NCBI GenBank assembly: GCA_934699305.1
Contig: CAKUWM010000028.1
Span: 1-16,815, forward strand
Source of the DNA: an uncultured Saprospiraceae bacterium
Lineage (GTDB): Bacteria; Bacteroidota; Bacteroidia; Chitinophagales; Saprospiraceae
Direction of reading: 5' to 3'
Length of the DNA stretch: 16,815 nt
Shown here: piece after piece, positions 1-7,165 of the stretch
Layout of the letters: each line of letters opens with the position of its first letter
How positions within the stretch are numbered: position 1 is the first letter of the stretch
Translations under genes and position numbers: made by a program
The notes under the pieces: model-generated
What the model was told of the DNA's origin: nothing
Databases searched by the model: none
The model's input: the letters and a program-made list of their open reading frames with translations, nothing else

Positions 1-1
1 G

Positions 2-2785
2 GTTATGTTAACCTATTTCAGACAAAATCAGCCTGACGCCTTGGCGTATGAGGCAGTGATGGATCTTGGTAATTATTATTATTCCAGAAAAAATTATGAT
101 GAGGCTATTTCGTTTTATGCCATGATAGACCCCACTACTCTATCAGACGAGCAAAAATCAGAAATCAAGTTTAAACAAGGCTATGCCCAGTTTTTCAAGA
201 AAAAATATCCGGAAGCAAAATCATCATTTGGTGCTATAAAAAACATAAAAAACAAATATTATGACCAGGCCAACTATTATTATGGGCTGTCATGCTATTA
301 CACGGATGATTTTGACAATGCAGTAGCCGCGTTTAAGTTGTTGACACAAAGCAAGCGTTATAAATCTGTTGTCCCTGCACATATATGTCAAATTTTACTT
401 GCTCAAAAAAAGTATGATGAGCTAATAGCCTTCGTCGAGCCTCTCTTAGGCGATTCAGATATCAAAAAACAACCTGAATTAAGACAGATGTTAGGTCAAG
501 CTTATTTCGGCAAAGGAGACTACGAAAAAGCGCTACCTTACTTAGAAGAATATACTGAAAATACCTCTAAAAAGACCAATGAAGATTATTTCAGACTCGG
601 CGTATCTCAATATAAGATTAAAGAATACAACAAAGCCGTTACCAATCTTAAGGCTTTGGAAGGCGACAACACTGAAATGGGTATGTATGCCATGTTTTAT
701 TCGGGTGACGCTTATCTCAAATTGAATGACAAAAATGCTGCACGTAACGCTTTCCAGAAAGCATCGACTAAAGATTATGACAAACAAGTGGTTGAAGAAT
801 CACTTTTCAATTATGCCAAACTCTCTATTGAGCTGGGCTATGACAAAGAAGCATTGACGACACTCCAACAGTTTAAGCCCGACTCTAAGTTTTACAACGA
901 GGCTCAAGAACTAATCAGCGACGTTTTAGTCAGCTCTCAAGATTATGAAAAGGCAATTAAACTATTAGAATCTATTCCTGACAAGTCAGTTAAGATGACA
1001 GAAACGTACCAAAAAGTGTTATTTTATCGAGGTGTTCAACTGCACTCGCAAAGCTCTTGGGATGCCTGTCAGCCTTTGTTTAAAAAAGCGATGGTTACAG
1101 GATCCGACTTGCAGATTAAAGCATTGTCCCACTTCTTTATCGGCGATGCAATGTACAATAAAGAAGATGTTAAGAATGCCCGATTAGAACTCAATACATT
1201 TATTGGGATGGCTAAAGGAATGAGCAATCTTCCACCTCAATCCAGTATTGCAGCTGCCAACTATGACTTAGGATATACATACTTCGATGAAGGTAACTAC
1301 AATGAAGCATTGAAGTATTTTGACCAAGCGATGAGTGGCTTTAAAGCTTACAAAGCTTCCGATGACCCCTACGTGGGAAGTGGAATAATCCCCGATATAA
1401 CCTTGAGGATTGGTGACTGCTACCTCAAAAAGAATAATTACAACAAAGCCAAAGAAAATTATGACCTCGCAATCACACGCAATTACCCTAATCTGGTGTA
1501 TGCAATGTTTCAAAAGGCAATAATCTCAGGATTACAAGGCGACCGTAACGCTAAAATAAATGCTTTGAGAAATATAGCGGACCGTTATAAAGAATCCGAT
1601 TATGCTGATGATGCGTTGTTAGAATTAGGAACGACCTACGATGGAATGAATCGTCCATTGGACGGTATCGCTACGCTTAATCGTCTCATTAAAGAACACG
1701 GCAAGAAGTCCAATTTAGTTAATAAAGCGCTGTTAAAAATGGGTTTAATGTATTACAACACCAATGATTACAACAATGCTTTGGCAACATATAAAGAAGT
1801 ATTTAAATATAACCCGACTAAAGATGAAGCAAATGCTGCCTTGACAGCCATAAAAGAAATATACATCAACGACCTGAAAAAACCGGATGAATACTTTGCT
1901 TATGCTGAATCTCTCCCCGGATACAAAGCAAGTACCGATGAAAAAGAAGGTGCGGCTTATCAGGTTGCTGAAAATTACTATCAGGAAGGTAAATACCCGG
2001 AAGCTATAACAGCTCTTACCGAATATATTAAAAAATACCCCAAAGGTGCCAATACCATGGAGGCTATCTTTTTTAGAGGCGAATGCTATACTACGCTGAA
2101 AAAATACAACGAAGGGTTGGCTGACTACAAGGCGATCATCGCTTTAGGCAACAATGAATATTATAAAGATGCCCTTGAAAAAGCAGCCATTATAAGCTAT
2201 AATTATAACCAAAATTTTACAGATGCTTACCAGTATTATTCGACTCTTGCTGAAGTAGAAACCAAAGAAGATAAGAAATTTGAAGCTCAACTCGGTGCAT
2301 TGCGAAGCGCCCACAGAATTGGCAACAATACAGAAGTTATAAGGATTGCGGATTTAGTAATTAAAAATACGCGTGCCTCAGTAGCTCAAAAAACCTCAGC
2401 CAACTTCTATCGAGGGAAATCTTCACAAGATTTAAAAGATTACAACACAGCCTTGGAAAGCTACAACGAAGTTATCAGAAATTCTGAAAATGAACAAACC
2501 GCAGAATCAAGATATCGCGTTGCCCAGATTTATTATATGCGCAACGACCTCTCTTCAGCTGAACAACTTGCCCAGGAAGCAATGGAAGCCAATAACAATT
2601 ATCCTTACTGGGTTGCTAAGTCCCTCATTTTAACTGCTGACATTCTGACGGACAAAAAAGATTATCTCAACGCCAAAGCCGCTTTAGAAGCTGTAATAGA
2701 TAATTTCCACGACGATAAAGAAATATCAAATGAAGCAGCAACCAAACTTGAAGCCGTAAAAAAGAAAGAAAATAGCGGCAAATAA
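2..2785 (+). CDS. Large tetratricopeptide-repeat protein, 5' end outside the window
   Basis: The reading frame is open at the left edge, and the first ATG (position 5) is followed directly by repeat sequence with no signal peptide. The true start is therefore probably upstream and this copy is N-terminally truncated. The 926 visible residues are almost entirely TPR-like helical hairpins. I count about 22 units of the form A-x-x-x-L-G-x-x-Y-x-x-x-x-x-Y-x-x-A, for example LGNYYYSRKNYDEAI (near residue 22), LGYTYFDEGNYNEAL (near 420) and VAENYYQEGKYPEAI (near 650). The C-terminus is a short lysine-rich tail. TPR arrays are protein-interaction scaffolds; long periplasmic or outer-membrane-associated ones are common in Bacteroidota. 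The next gene, 74 bp downstream on the same strand, encodes an outer-membrane barrel, which suggests a shared envelope role. That role is inferred; no enzymatic domain is visible. Confidence 0.9.
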   Translation, partial: VMLTYFRQNQPDALAYEAVMDLGNYYYSRKNYDEAISFYAMIDPTTLSDEQKSEIKFKQGYAQFFKKKYPEAKSSFGAIKNIKNKYYDQANYYYGLSCYYTDDFDNAVAAFKLLTQSKRYKSVVPAHICQILLAQKKYDELIAFVEPLLGDSDIKKQPELRQMLGQAYFGKGDYEKALPYLEEYTENTSKKTNEDYFRLGVSQYKIKEYNKAVTNLKALEGDNTEMGMYAMFYSGDAYLKLNDKNAARNAFQKASTKDYDKQVVEESLFNYAKLSIELGYDKEALTTLQQFKPDSKFYNEAQELISDVLVSSQDYEKAIKLLESIPDKSVKMTETYQKVLFYRGVQLHSQSSWDACQPLFKKAMVTGSDLQIKALSHFFIGDAMYNKEDVKNARLELNTFIGMAKGMSNLPPQSSIAAANYDLGYTYFDEGNYNEALKYFDQAMSGFKAYKASDDPYVGSGIIPDITLRIGDCYLKKNNYNKAKENYDLAITRNYPNLVYAMFQKAIISGLQGDRNAKINALRNIADRYKESDYADDALLELGTTYDGMNRPLDGIATLNRLIKEHGKKSNLVNKALLKMGLMYYNTNDYNNALATYKEVFKYNPTKDEANAALTAIKEIYINDLKKPDEYFAYAESLPGYKASTDEKEGAAYQVAENYYQEGKYPEAITALTEYIKKYPKGANTMEAIFFRGECYTTLKKYNEGLADYKAIIALGNNEYYKDALEKAAIISYNYNQNFTDAYQYYSTLAEVETKEDKKFEAQLGALRSAHRIGNNTEVIRIADLVIKNTRASVAQKTSANFYRGKSSQDLKDYNTALESYNEVIRNSENEQTAESRYRVAQIYYMRNDLSSAEQLAQEAMEANNNYPYWVAKSLILTADILTDKKDYLNAKAALEAVIDNFHDDKEISNEAATKLEAVKKKENSGK

Positions 2786-2802
2786 AGGCAACAATAGTGC
2801 CT
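2786..2802 (+). other. Small hairpin after the TPR gene
   Basis: A 5-bp stem (aggca/tgcct) with a 7-nt loop begins immediately after the stop codon and is followed by ataatttt. It is short and lacks a proper T-run, so I read it as an attenuating or mRNA-stabilising hairpin at most. The barrel gene downstream is probably transcribed together with the TPR gene. Confidence 0.25.
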
Positions 2803-2859
2803 ATAATTTTCCGAAATAAATAAATAAATCTGTTTTTCTAACATTATATCAGAACAACA

Positions 2860-4527
2860 ATGAGATTAATTCATAAAATAAAACAAAACATAACGATCAA
2901 TAACTTCTTCGTATTGATTATCATTTGTATGGGTAATATAGCTTTCGCCCAAACCGATCTACCTTCCGGAAAAGTGGAAGTCATCAAAAGCTATGACGCT
3001 CAACTACTTGAATCTAACAAACTTCAACTTCAAGGTAAGCATCCTGAATCCAATACGGATAAAAAAGTATTTACCTATGACATCCGGCCGGAAATCAAAG
3101 AAAAGAAACCAGGCATCAAAGAAGAAGTAGCCAATATCAAGCCACTGACTATGTCTGCAGAAAAGCTGAAAGAGTCGTATAAAGGTTATCTCAAACTCGG
3201 CACAGGATTCCCTCTGGCAGGTTTTGTAGAAGGTGCATACTCCTCCACCAATACTAAAAATTATTTCATTGACTTATATGGTCATCATTATGGAATCTAT
3301 TCCTCGCCACGAGAAAATCAGGTCTTTGCAGAAACAAGCATTGGGCTAAGTGGAACCAACTATCTGGAAGCAGGCGTAGGAATGAATGGGCATGTCAATG
3401 TTGACTTAAATAATTATAGATATTATGGAGGCTACAACCCTGCTGATACAAGCTTTCCGGGCGACCCTGCCAAACGCAAATTCACCAATGTCGGCGCCGG
3501 AATTAAAATTTTTAACTCGAAGAAAAATAGCTTAGATCTTGAATATTGGGCAGGAGTGGATATGTATGGATACAAAGATAACTTCGCTTCGACAGAAAGA
3601 GGTTTTAACTTAGATATCGGAGCCATCAAATGGATAGCCGACCGTCATAACTTTACACTTCAAATTACGGATGACTTATTGGCGTACGGAGATACAGAAA
3701 AGAACAAGTTGAATAATTTTAATGTAAAGCCTTCCTTTACCTTTCATGGAGATATCTTTAAAGTGAAATTAGGTGCCAATTTAGTTAGTAGTACCGGATT
3801 GAGCTTCTTCCCCGATGTGGAAGCCAGTGCGAATATCAGCGGTCCCTCTATCAATGTATTTGTAGGTGCGGGAGGTGATCAGTACCAAAATAGCTTTAAA
3901 AGACTTAGTACTTTAAATCCTTTTATTTATACGCGATTTGCAGAAACAGGCAACGATGGACCATTTAACACCAAGTATTTTGATTTTTATGGTGGCGTAG
4001 GTGGTGGATTCAAAGCTATTAATTATCGATTAAAAGTGGGCTATAAAACCAACAAAGACTATGCATTATTTGTCCAACAACAAGTTGACCTGAGACAATT
4101 TGACATTATTAAAGACGATGTGGATATTTTCTATATCGGTGGTGAACTAACGGCGACTTTCCTTGAAAAGCTTACCACTTCGGTCAATTTCTTGCAACAA
4201 AACGCTTCGCCTCGAGTTCAGGCTCGTGCCTATGGCATCATTCCATTCCAAATAGGCTTTAATGCAACTTACATGACATTGGACGACAAGTTGAAATTGA
4301 AAGGTGATCTAAACTTTGCCACCGGAAGTCCATATCGCAACCGCTTTGGATCTATTGGAAACTTAAATCCATTATTCGACCTAAGTGTAAGAGGAGATTT
4401 CTTCTTCACTGAAAATTTTGGTGCATTCTTAGGAATAAACAATATAGCCTCCGTCAAATATCAAAGATGGTACAAATATCCTTCCTATGGTATTAACGTG
4501 TTGGGCGGAATCAGTATGAGATTCTGA
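2860..4527 (+). CDS. Plug-less outer-membrane beta-barrel, TonB-receptor-like
   Basis: The 555-residue product has a signal peptide: basic residues up to about 9, a hydrophobic core near 16-27, and a signal peptidase I site after AFA at 28-30. A linker of about 80 residues (GKVEVIKSYDAQLLES, then a Lys/Glu/Pro-rich stretch) leads into a long array of alternating polar/hydrophobic strands starting near GYLKLGTGFPLAGF. The protein ends in SMRF, with the terminal phenylalanine typical of BAM-assembled barrels. No TonB plug domain or carboxypeptidase-like domain can be seen, although such Bacteroidota proteins are often labelled TonB-dependent receptor because of the barrel. The linker resembles the V-N-V-V-K-P-Y-x-P-x-I-S-D type found ahead of similar Bacteroidota barrels (from memory). 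The substrate is unknown. The TPR gene just upstream is the probable functional partner. Confidence 0.85.
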   Translation: MRLIHKIKQNITINNFFVLIIICMGNIAFAQTDLPSGKVEVIKSYDAQLLESNKLQLQGKHPESNTDKKVFTYDIRPEIKEKKPGIKEEVANIKPLTMSAEKLKESYKGYLKLGTGFPLAGFVEGAYSSTNTKNYFIDLYGHHYGIYSSPRENQVFAETSIGLSGTNYLEAGVGMNGHVNVDLNNYRYYGGYNPADTSFPGDPAKRKFTNVGAGIKIFNSKKNSLDLEYWAGVDMYGYKDNFASTERGFNLDIGAIKWIADRHNFTLQITDDLLAYGDTEKNKLNNFNVKPSFTFHGDIFKVKLGANLVSSTGLSFFPDVEASANISGPSINVFVGAGGDQYQNSFKRLSTLNPFIYTRFAETGNDGPFNTKYFDFYGGVGGGFKAINYRLKVGYKTNKDYALFVQQQVDLRQFDIIKDDVDIFYIGGELTATFLEKLTTSVNFLQQNASPRVQARAYGIIPFQIGFNATYMTLDDKLKLKGDLNFATGSPYRNRFGSIGNLNPLFDLSVRGDFFFTENFGAFLGINNIASVKYQRWYKYPSYGINVLGGISMRF

Positions 4528-4748
4528 TAAAAGAATCTACGCCCACGAATAAAGTATTTACAATGCTTCATTTAGGTTGAATCTTTTTCGCGTTTTATTC
4601 TTAAAATCAATCCATAATTCCGCATTAGACAAATGCAGAATCGATTTACGACTCGTAATCAATGGTTTAAAGGAACCATTGAAACGATTCGTACATCGGG
4701 ATTAATGTAGAAACGGATAATTTCGCTTCTATCAATATTTCATAAAAA
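4528..4748. other. Gene-free spacer rich in inverted repeats
   Basis: No coding frame is credible here. The spacer contains an 8-bp perfect stem (caatggtt at 4660-4667, aaccattg at 4674-4681), a small hairpin tacg-act-cgta at 4647-4657, and an outer pair gaatcg (4638-4643) with cgattc (4685-4690) that encloses both. A competing hairpin gcatt/aatgc lies at 4622-4636. A further imperfect 7-bp dyad with one G-T pair lies at about 4552-4568. No T-run follows the main stem on either strand, so it is not a standard intrinsic terminator. The function is unknown; it lies downstream of both the barrel gene and rnpB. Confidence 0.5.
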
Positions 4749-5116
4749 CCAACAATGCAATAAGCCGGATTCTGTACTAAGTTCGTCATTTATCTTGACC
4801 GATTGTCGCCAAGCGGTTCTTTACTGCCTACCCCTCCAACTCATGCGAGCAGCATTTAGCCTTATAAGGCAGTTGGATATACTTGGCATTTCAACACGTA
4901 AGGTTTGTCGCAATGATACATTACTATACCATTGTGTGCGCTCTTACCACACATTTTCACCCTTACCTCAATTCAAATGAATGAGGCGGTATCTTTTCTG
5001 TGACACTTTCTAGTTCCGAAACACATCGGAATCCACCTGTTAGGTGGTACGTTGCTCTATGTTGCCCGGACTTTCCTCACACCATCATCATGGTGCGCGA
5101 CGAAATACATTGTCGG
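4749..5116 (-). ncRNA. rnpB: RNase P RNA, bacterial class A type
   Basis: This is the catalytic RNA of RNase P, which removes the 5' leader of pre-tRNAs. Read on the minus strand, the universal blocks appear in order: GAGGAAAGUCCGGGC (5064-5078), ACAGAAAAGAUACCGCC (4985-5001), GGUAAGGGUGAAA (4955-4967), GGUAAGAGCGCAC (4936-4948), and near the 3' end CAGAAUCCGGCUUAUU (4759-4774). The ends were set from the P1 helix: ccgacaatgt at the 5' end (5107-5116) pairs over 10 bp, with G-U wobbles, with gcattgttgg at the 3' end (4749-4758). The resulting length of about 368 nt fits the family. A TTTTTA run directly follows P1 on the minus strand and may help form the 3' end. Mature ends could differ by a few bases. 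Confidence 0.95.
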
Positions 5117-5159
5117 AATAATGCTTATAACAATTAATATATGAAAAAAGTTCTTGATG

Positions 5160-5190
5160 CAAAAAATACGAGCTATATCGTGGCATCCAA
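5160..5190 (-). promoter_or_regulatory. Candidate rnpB promoter
   Basis: On the minus strand a TTG (5188-5190) is followed after 19 nt by TATTTTTTG (5160-5168). This resembles the Bacteroidota -33/-7 pattern (TTTG, about 19-20 nt, TAnnTTTG) but has one extra T in the -7 box. Transcription would begin near 5156 and leave a 5' leader of about 40 nt to be trimmed from the RNase P RNA precursor. The assignment rests on motif match and position only. Confidence 0.35.
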
Positions 5191-5216
5191 CCCCCTTTAC
5201 AAAACACAATGAAGAA

Positions 5217-5939
5217 TTAATGCTTCAATGCCTTCAAAATATCTCTGATGGAAAATATCCCCTTTTTGTCCCAAATGTATTCAGCTGCAACGACCGCCCC
5301 AAGTGCAAATCCTTGACGATTGAATGCAACATGCTGTAGCATAATTTCATCGACACCACTTTTAAAGATGAGCTCGTGTGTACCCGGCACATCCGCTATT
5401 CTGGAAGCAAAAATCGGCAACAAAAATGGATCAGTATCACTATTCAACTGATATCCGGAATACTCATTATATACACTCCTAACTTCTTCACTCAGTGTAA
5501 TAGCTGTGCCACTGGGCGCATCTTTCTTCTCCGTATGGTGGGATTCATTGATACGTATTGAATAATCCTGCCCATGCATCAATCCAGCTAAGTCTCTCGC
5601 GGCTTCAAAAAATAAATTAACCCCTATACTAAAATTAGATGCGACAACAAGAGCCGTATTATTCTTTAATACAATAGCCTTCGCCTCTTCCAGTCGATTA
5701 TACCAACCCGTAGTGCCACATACCACAGGTAGTCCACCTTCCGATAAAAGCCGGATATTATCAAATGCCACCCCCGGATGCGTAAATTCTATGCAAACAT
5801 CCGTATTTTCTACATTGATCAGATGAATTGTCTCGGTGTTGTCAATCGATACTTTGTAAGAAACCGTATGTCCTCTCTCAAGCAATATGGACTCAATAGT
5901 GTGTCCCATTTTTCCGTAACCTATTAATGCAACTCTCAT
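5217..5939 (-). CDS. dapB: 4-hydroxy-tetrahydrodipicolinate reductase
   Basis: DapB reduces 4-hydroxy-tetrahydrodipicolinate with NAD(P)H in the diaminopimelate/lysine pathway, supplying cell-wall precursor. The 240-residue length is typical of the shorter Bacteroidota form. Visible features are the Rossmann glycine motif GYGKMG (7-12), the CGTTGW block (74-79), SNFSIGVN (101-108), and the signature ESHHTEKKDAPSGTA (132-146) containing the catalytic His134/His135 pair and Lys138. The C-terminal half carries the substrate-binding and tetramerisation domain and ends shortly after KKGIFSIRDILKALKH. The ATG directly precedes the Rossmann strand RVALIG, so the start is secure. The gene stands alone, transcribed away from accD and towards rnpB, with about 100 bp between its stop and the rnpB 5' end. 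Confidence 0.97.
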   Translation of the reverse strand: MRVALIGYGKMGHTIESILLERGHTVSYKVSIDNTETIHLINVENTDVCIEFTHPGVAFDNIRLLSEGGLPVVCGTTGWYNRLEEAKAIVLKNNTALVVASNFSIGVNLFFEAARDLAGLMHGQDYSIRINESHHTEKKDAPSGTAITLSEEVRSVYNEYSGYQLNSDTDPFLLPIFASRIADVPGTHELIFKSGVDEIMLQHVAFNRQGFALGAVVAAEYIWDKKGIFSIRDILKALKH

Positions 5940-6029
5940 GCTGTAAATATAGACTAATTCTCATTTCTTTGGATAAATACACTTAAGATATATATTCATT
6001 CCTATATCCAGCAAAAAAATAAAACAACA

Positions 6030-6058
6030 CAAAATTATGGAACAATAATTAACCTCAA
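6030..6058 (-). promoter_or_regulatory. Candidate dapB promoter
   Basis: On the minus strand TTG (6056-6058) is followed after 18 nt by TAATTTTG (6030-6037), an exact match to the Bacteroidota -7 consensus TAnnTTTG. The predicted start near 6026 gives a leader of about 86 nt. The spacing is acceptable, but the region is AT-rich and chance matches are possible. Confidence 0.4.
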
Positions 6059-6104
6059 TATTTGCTCTCCAAAATACAATCATCCGGTTTTGTTAAAATA
6101 ATCG

Positions 6105-6112
6105 TATTTTTG
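6105..6112 (+). promoter_or_regulatory. Candidate accD -7 element
   Basis: TATTTTTG matches TAnnTTTG exactly and lies about 80 bp before the accD ATG. The nearest TTG (6090-6092) is only 12 nt upstream, shorter than the usual 18-20 nt spacing, so the -33 element is uncertain. The predicted leader is about 77 nt. Confidence 0.4.
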
Positions 6113-6192
6113 CCCAACCAAAGGATAAAATAATAATTATTCGTCCCAAGGCAACACATTAAACCTAACTACTGTATTACGTTTAAAAGGAT

Positions 6193-7044
6193 ATGAGCTG
6201 GTTCAAGAGATTAAAAGAAGGTATTCAAACCACAACCAAAAACAAAAAAGAAGCTCCCGATGGCTTATGGTACAAGTGCAAAGAATGCAAAGAAGCCAGT
6301 ACCATGAAGGAATTTAGGGAAAATTTCTACAAATGTCCGAAATGCGACTATCATGCTCGTATTGGCTCTAAAGAATACTTTTCAATTATACTCAACCCGG
6401 GATATTCTACCCTCTTTAACAATATAGAATCGGAAGATTTTCTGAACTTTGTTGACTTAAAGCCTTATAAAGATCGCCTTGTCGAAGCTCAGAAAAAAAC
6501 CAAACTAACCGACGCCTTATCCGTAGCCACAGGGCACATAGGAGAATTTAATATCCCCTTGACCATCGCATGTATGGACTTTGCCTTTATTGGTGGCTCG
6601 ATGGGATCCGTTGTTGGTGAAAAAATAGCATTGGCCATTGAATATAGCATAAAACATAGGACGGCTTTGCTGATTATCTCTAAAAGCGGTGGTGCCAGAA
6701 TGATGGAGTCGGCATTCTCCTTGATGCAGCTCGCCAAAACTTCCGCTATGCTGACAATGCTCTCCAATGAAGGACTTCCTTATATCTCGCTAATGACTGA
6801 CCCCACTACAGGGGGAGTTACAGCCTCTTTCGCTATGTTAGGAGACCTTAATATTGCCGAACCTAAAGCATTGATTGGCTTTGCAGGCCCACGTGTAATT
6901 AGAGAAACGATAAAAAGAGACCTTCCCGAAGGATTCCAAACAGCTGAATCCACCCTTGAAAATGGCTTCTTAGATACCATCATCAATAGAAAAGACCTGA
7001 AAGCTACCTTGGAAAATATGCTAAGTATTCTTGGGGTGAAATAA
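6193..7044 (+). CDS. accD: Acetyl-CoA carboxylase carboxyltransferase beta subunit
   Basis: AccD pairs with AccA to transfer the carboxyl group from carboxybiotin on AccB to acetyl-CoA, giving malonyl-CoA for fatty-acid synthesis in the cytoplasm. At 283 residues it has the usual length. The N-terminal zinc ribbon is complete: C29-x2-C32-x15-C48-x2-C51. The crotonase-like core shows GGSMGSVVGEK (134-144), SGGARM (165-170), DPTTGGVTASFAMLGD (203-218) and GFAGPRVI (229-236), followed by GFQTAE (247-252). The ATG gives the typical MSWFKR start; an A/G-rich stretch directly precedes it, but its spacing is too short for a good Shine-Dalgarno. The gene is monocistronic here: dapB diverges upstream and bshC converges downstream. 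accA, accB and accC are not in the window. Confidence 0.97.
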   Translation: MSWFKRLKEGIQTTTKNKKEAPDGLWYKCKECKEASTMKEFRENFYKCPKCDYHARIGSKEYFSIILNPGYSTLFNNIESEDFLNFVDLKPYKDRLVEAQKKTKLTDALSVATGHIGEFNIPLTIACMDFAFIGGSMGSVVGEKIALAIEYSIKHRTALLIISKSGGARMMESAFSLMQLAKTSAMLTMLSNEGLPYISLMTDPTTGGVTASFAMLGDLNIAEPKALIGFAGPRVIRETIKRDLPEGFQTAESTLENGFLDTIINRKDLKATLENMLSILGVK

Positions 7045-7165
7045 ATTTACATAATATTGATTCTGTTGATATTGTATATTAACAAAATACCGAATGTATT
7101 TTTCATTCCCTTACATATTATTGAAACATACGGATTGAAAGTCTTCAGTTTTTGAAGTGGAGCCC

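Noticed and set aside
4519..4538. Hairpin agattc/gaatct overlapping the barrel gene stop codon
   Set aside because: Only 6 bp with an 8-nt loop and no following T-run; too weak to call a terminator.
4795..4980. 61-codon open frame on the plus strand
   Set aside because: It lies entirely inside the RNase P RNA on the opposite strand; the conserved RNA blocks explain the sequence.
5154..5561. Plus-strand open frames opposite the rnpB promoter region and dapB
   Set aside because: They are antisense to a clear dapB gene and have no recognisable protein features.
7143..7157. Hairpin cttca/tgaag between convergent accD and bshC
   Set aside because: A 5-bp stem with no T-run on either strand; likely chance in AT-rich DNA, although a bidirectional terminator would be expected here.
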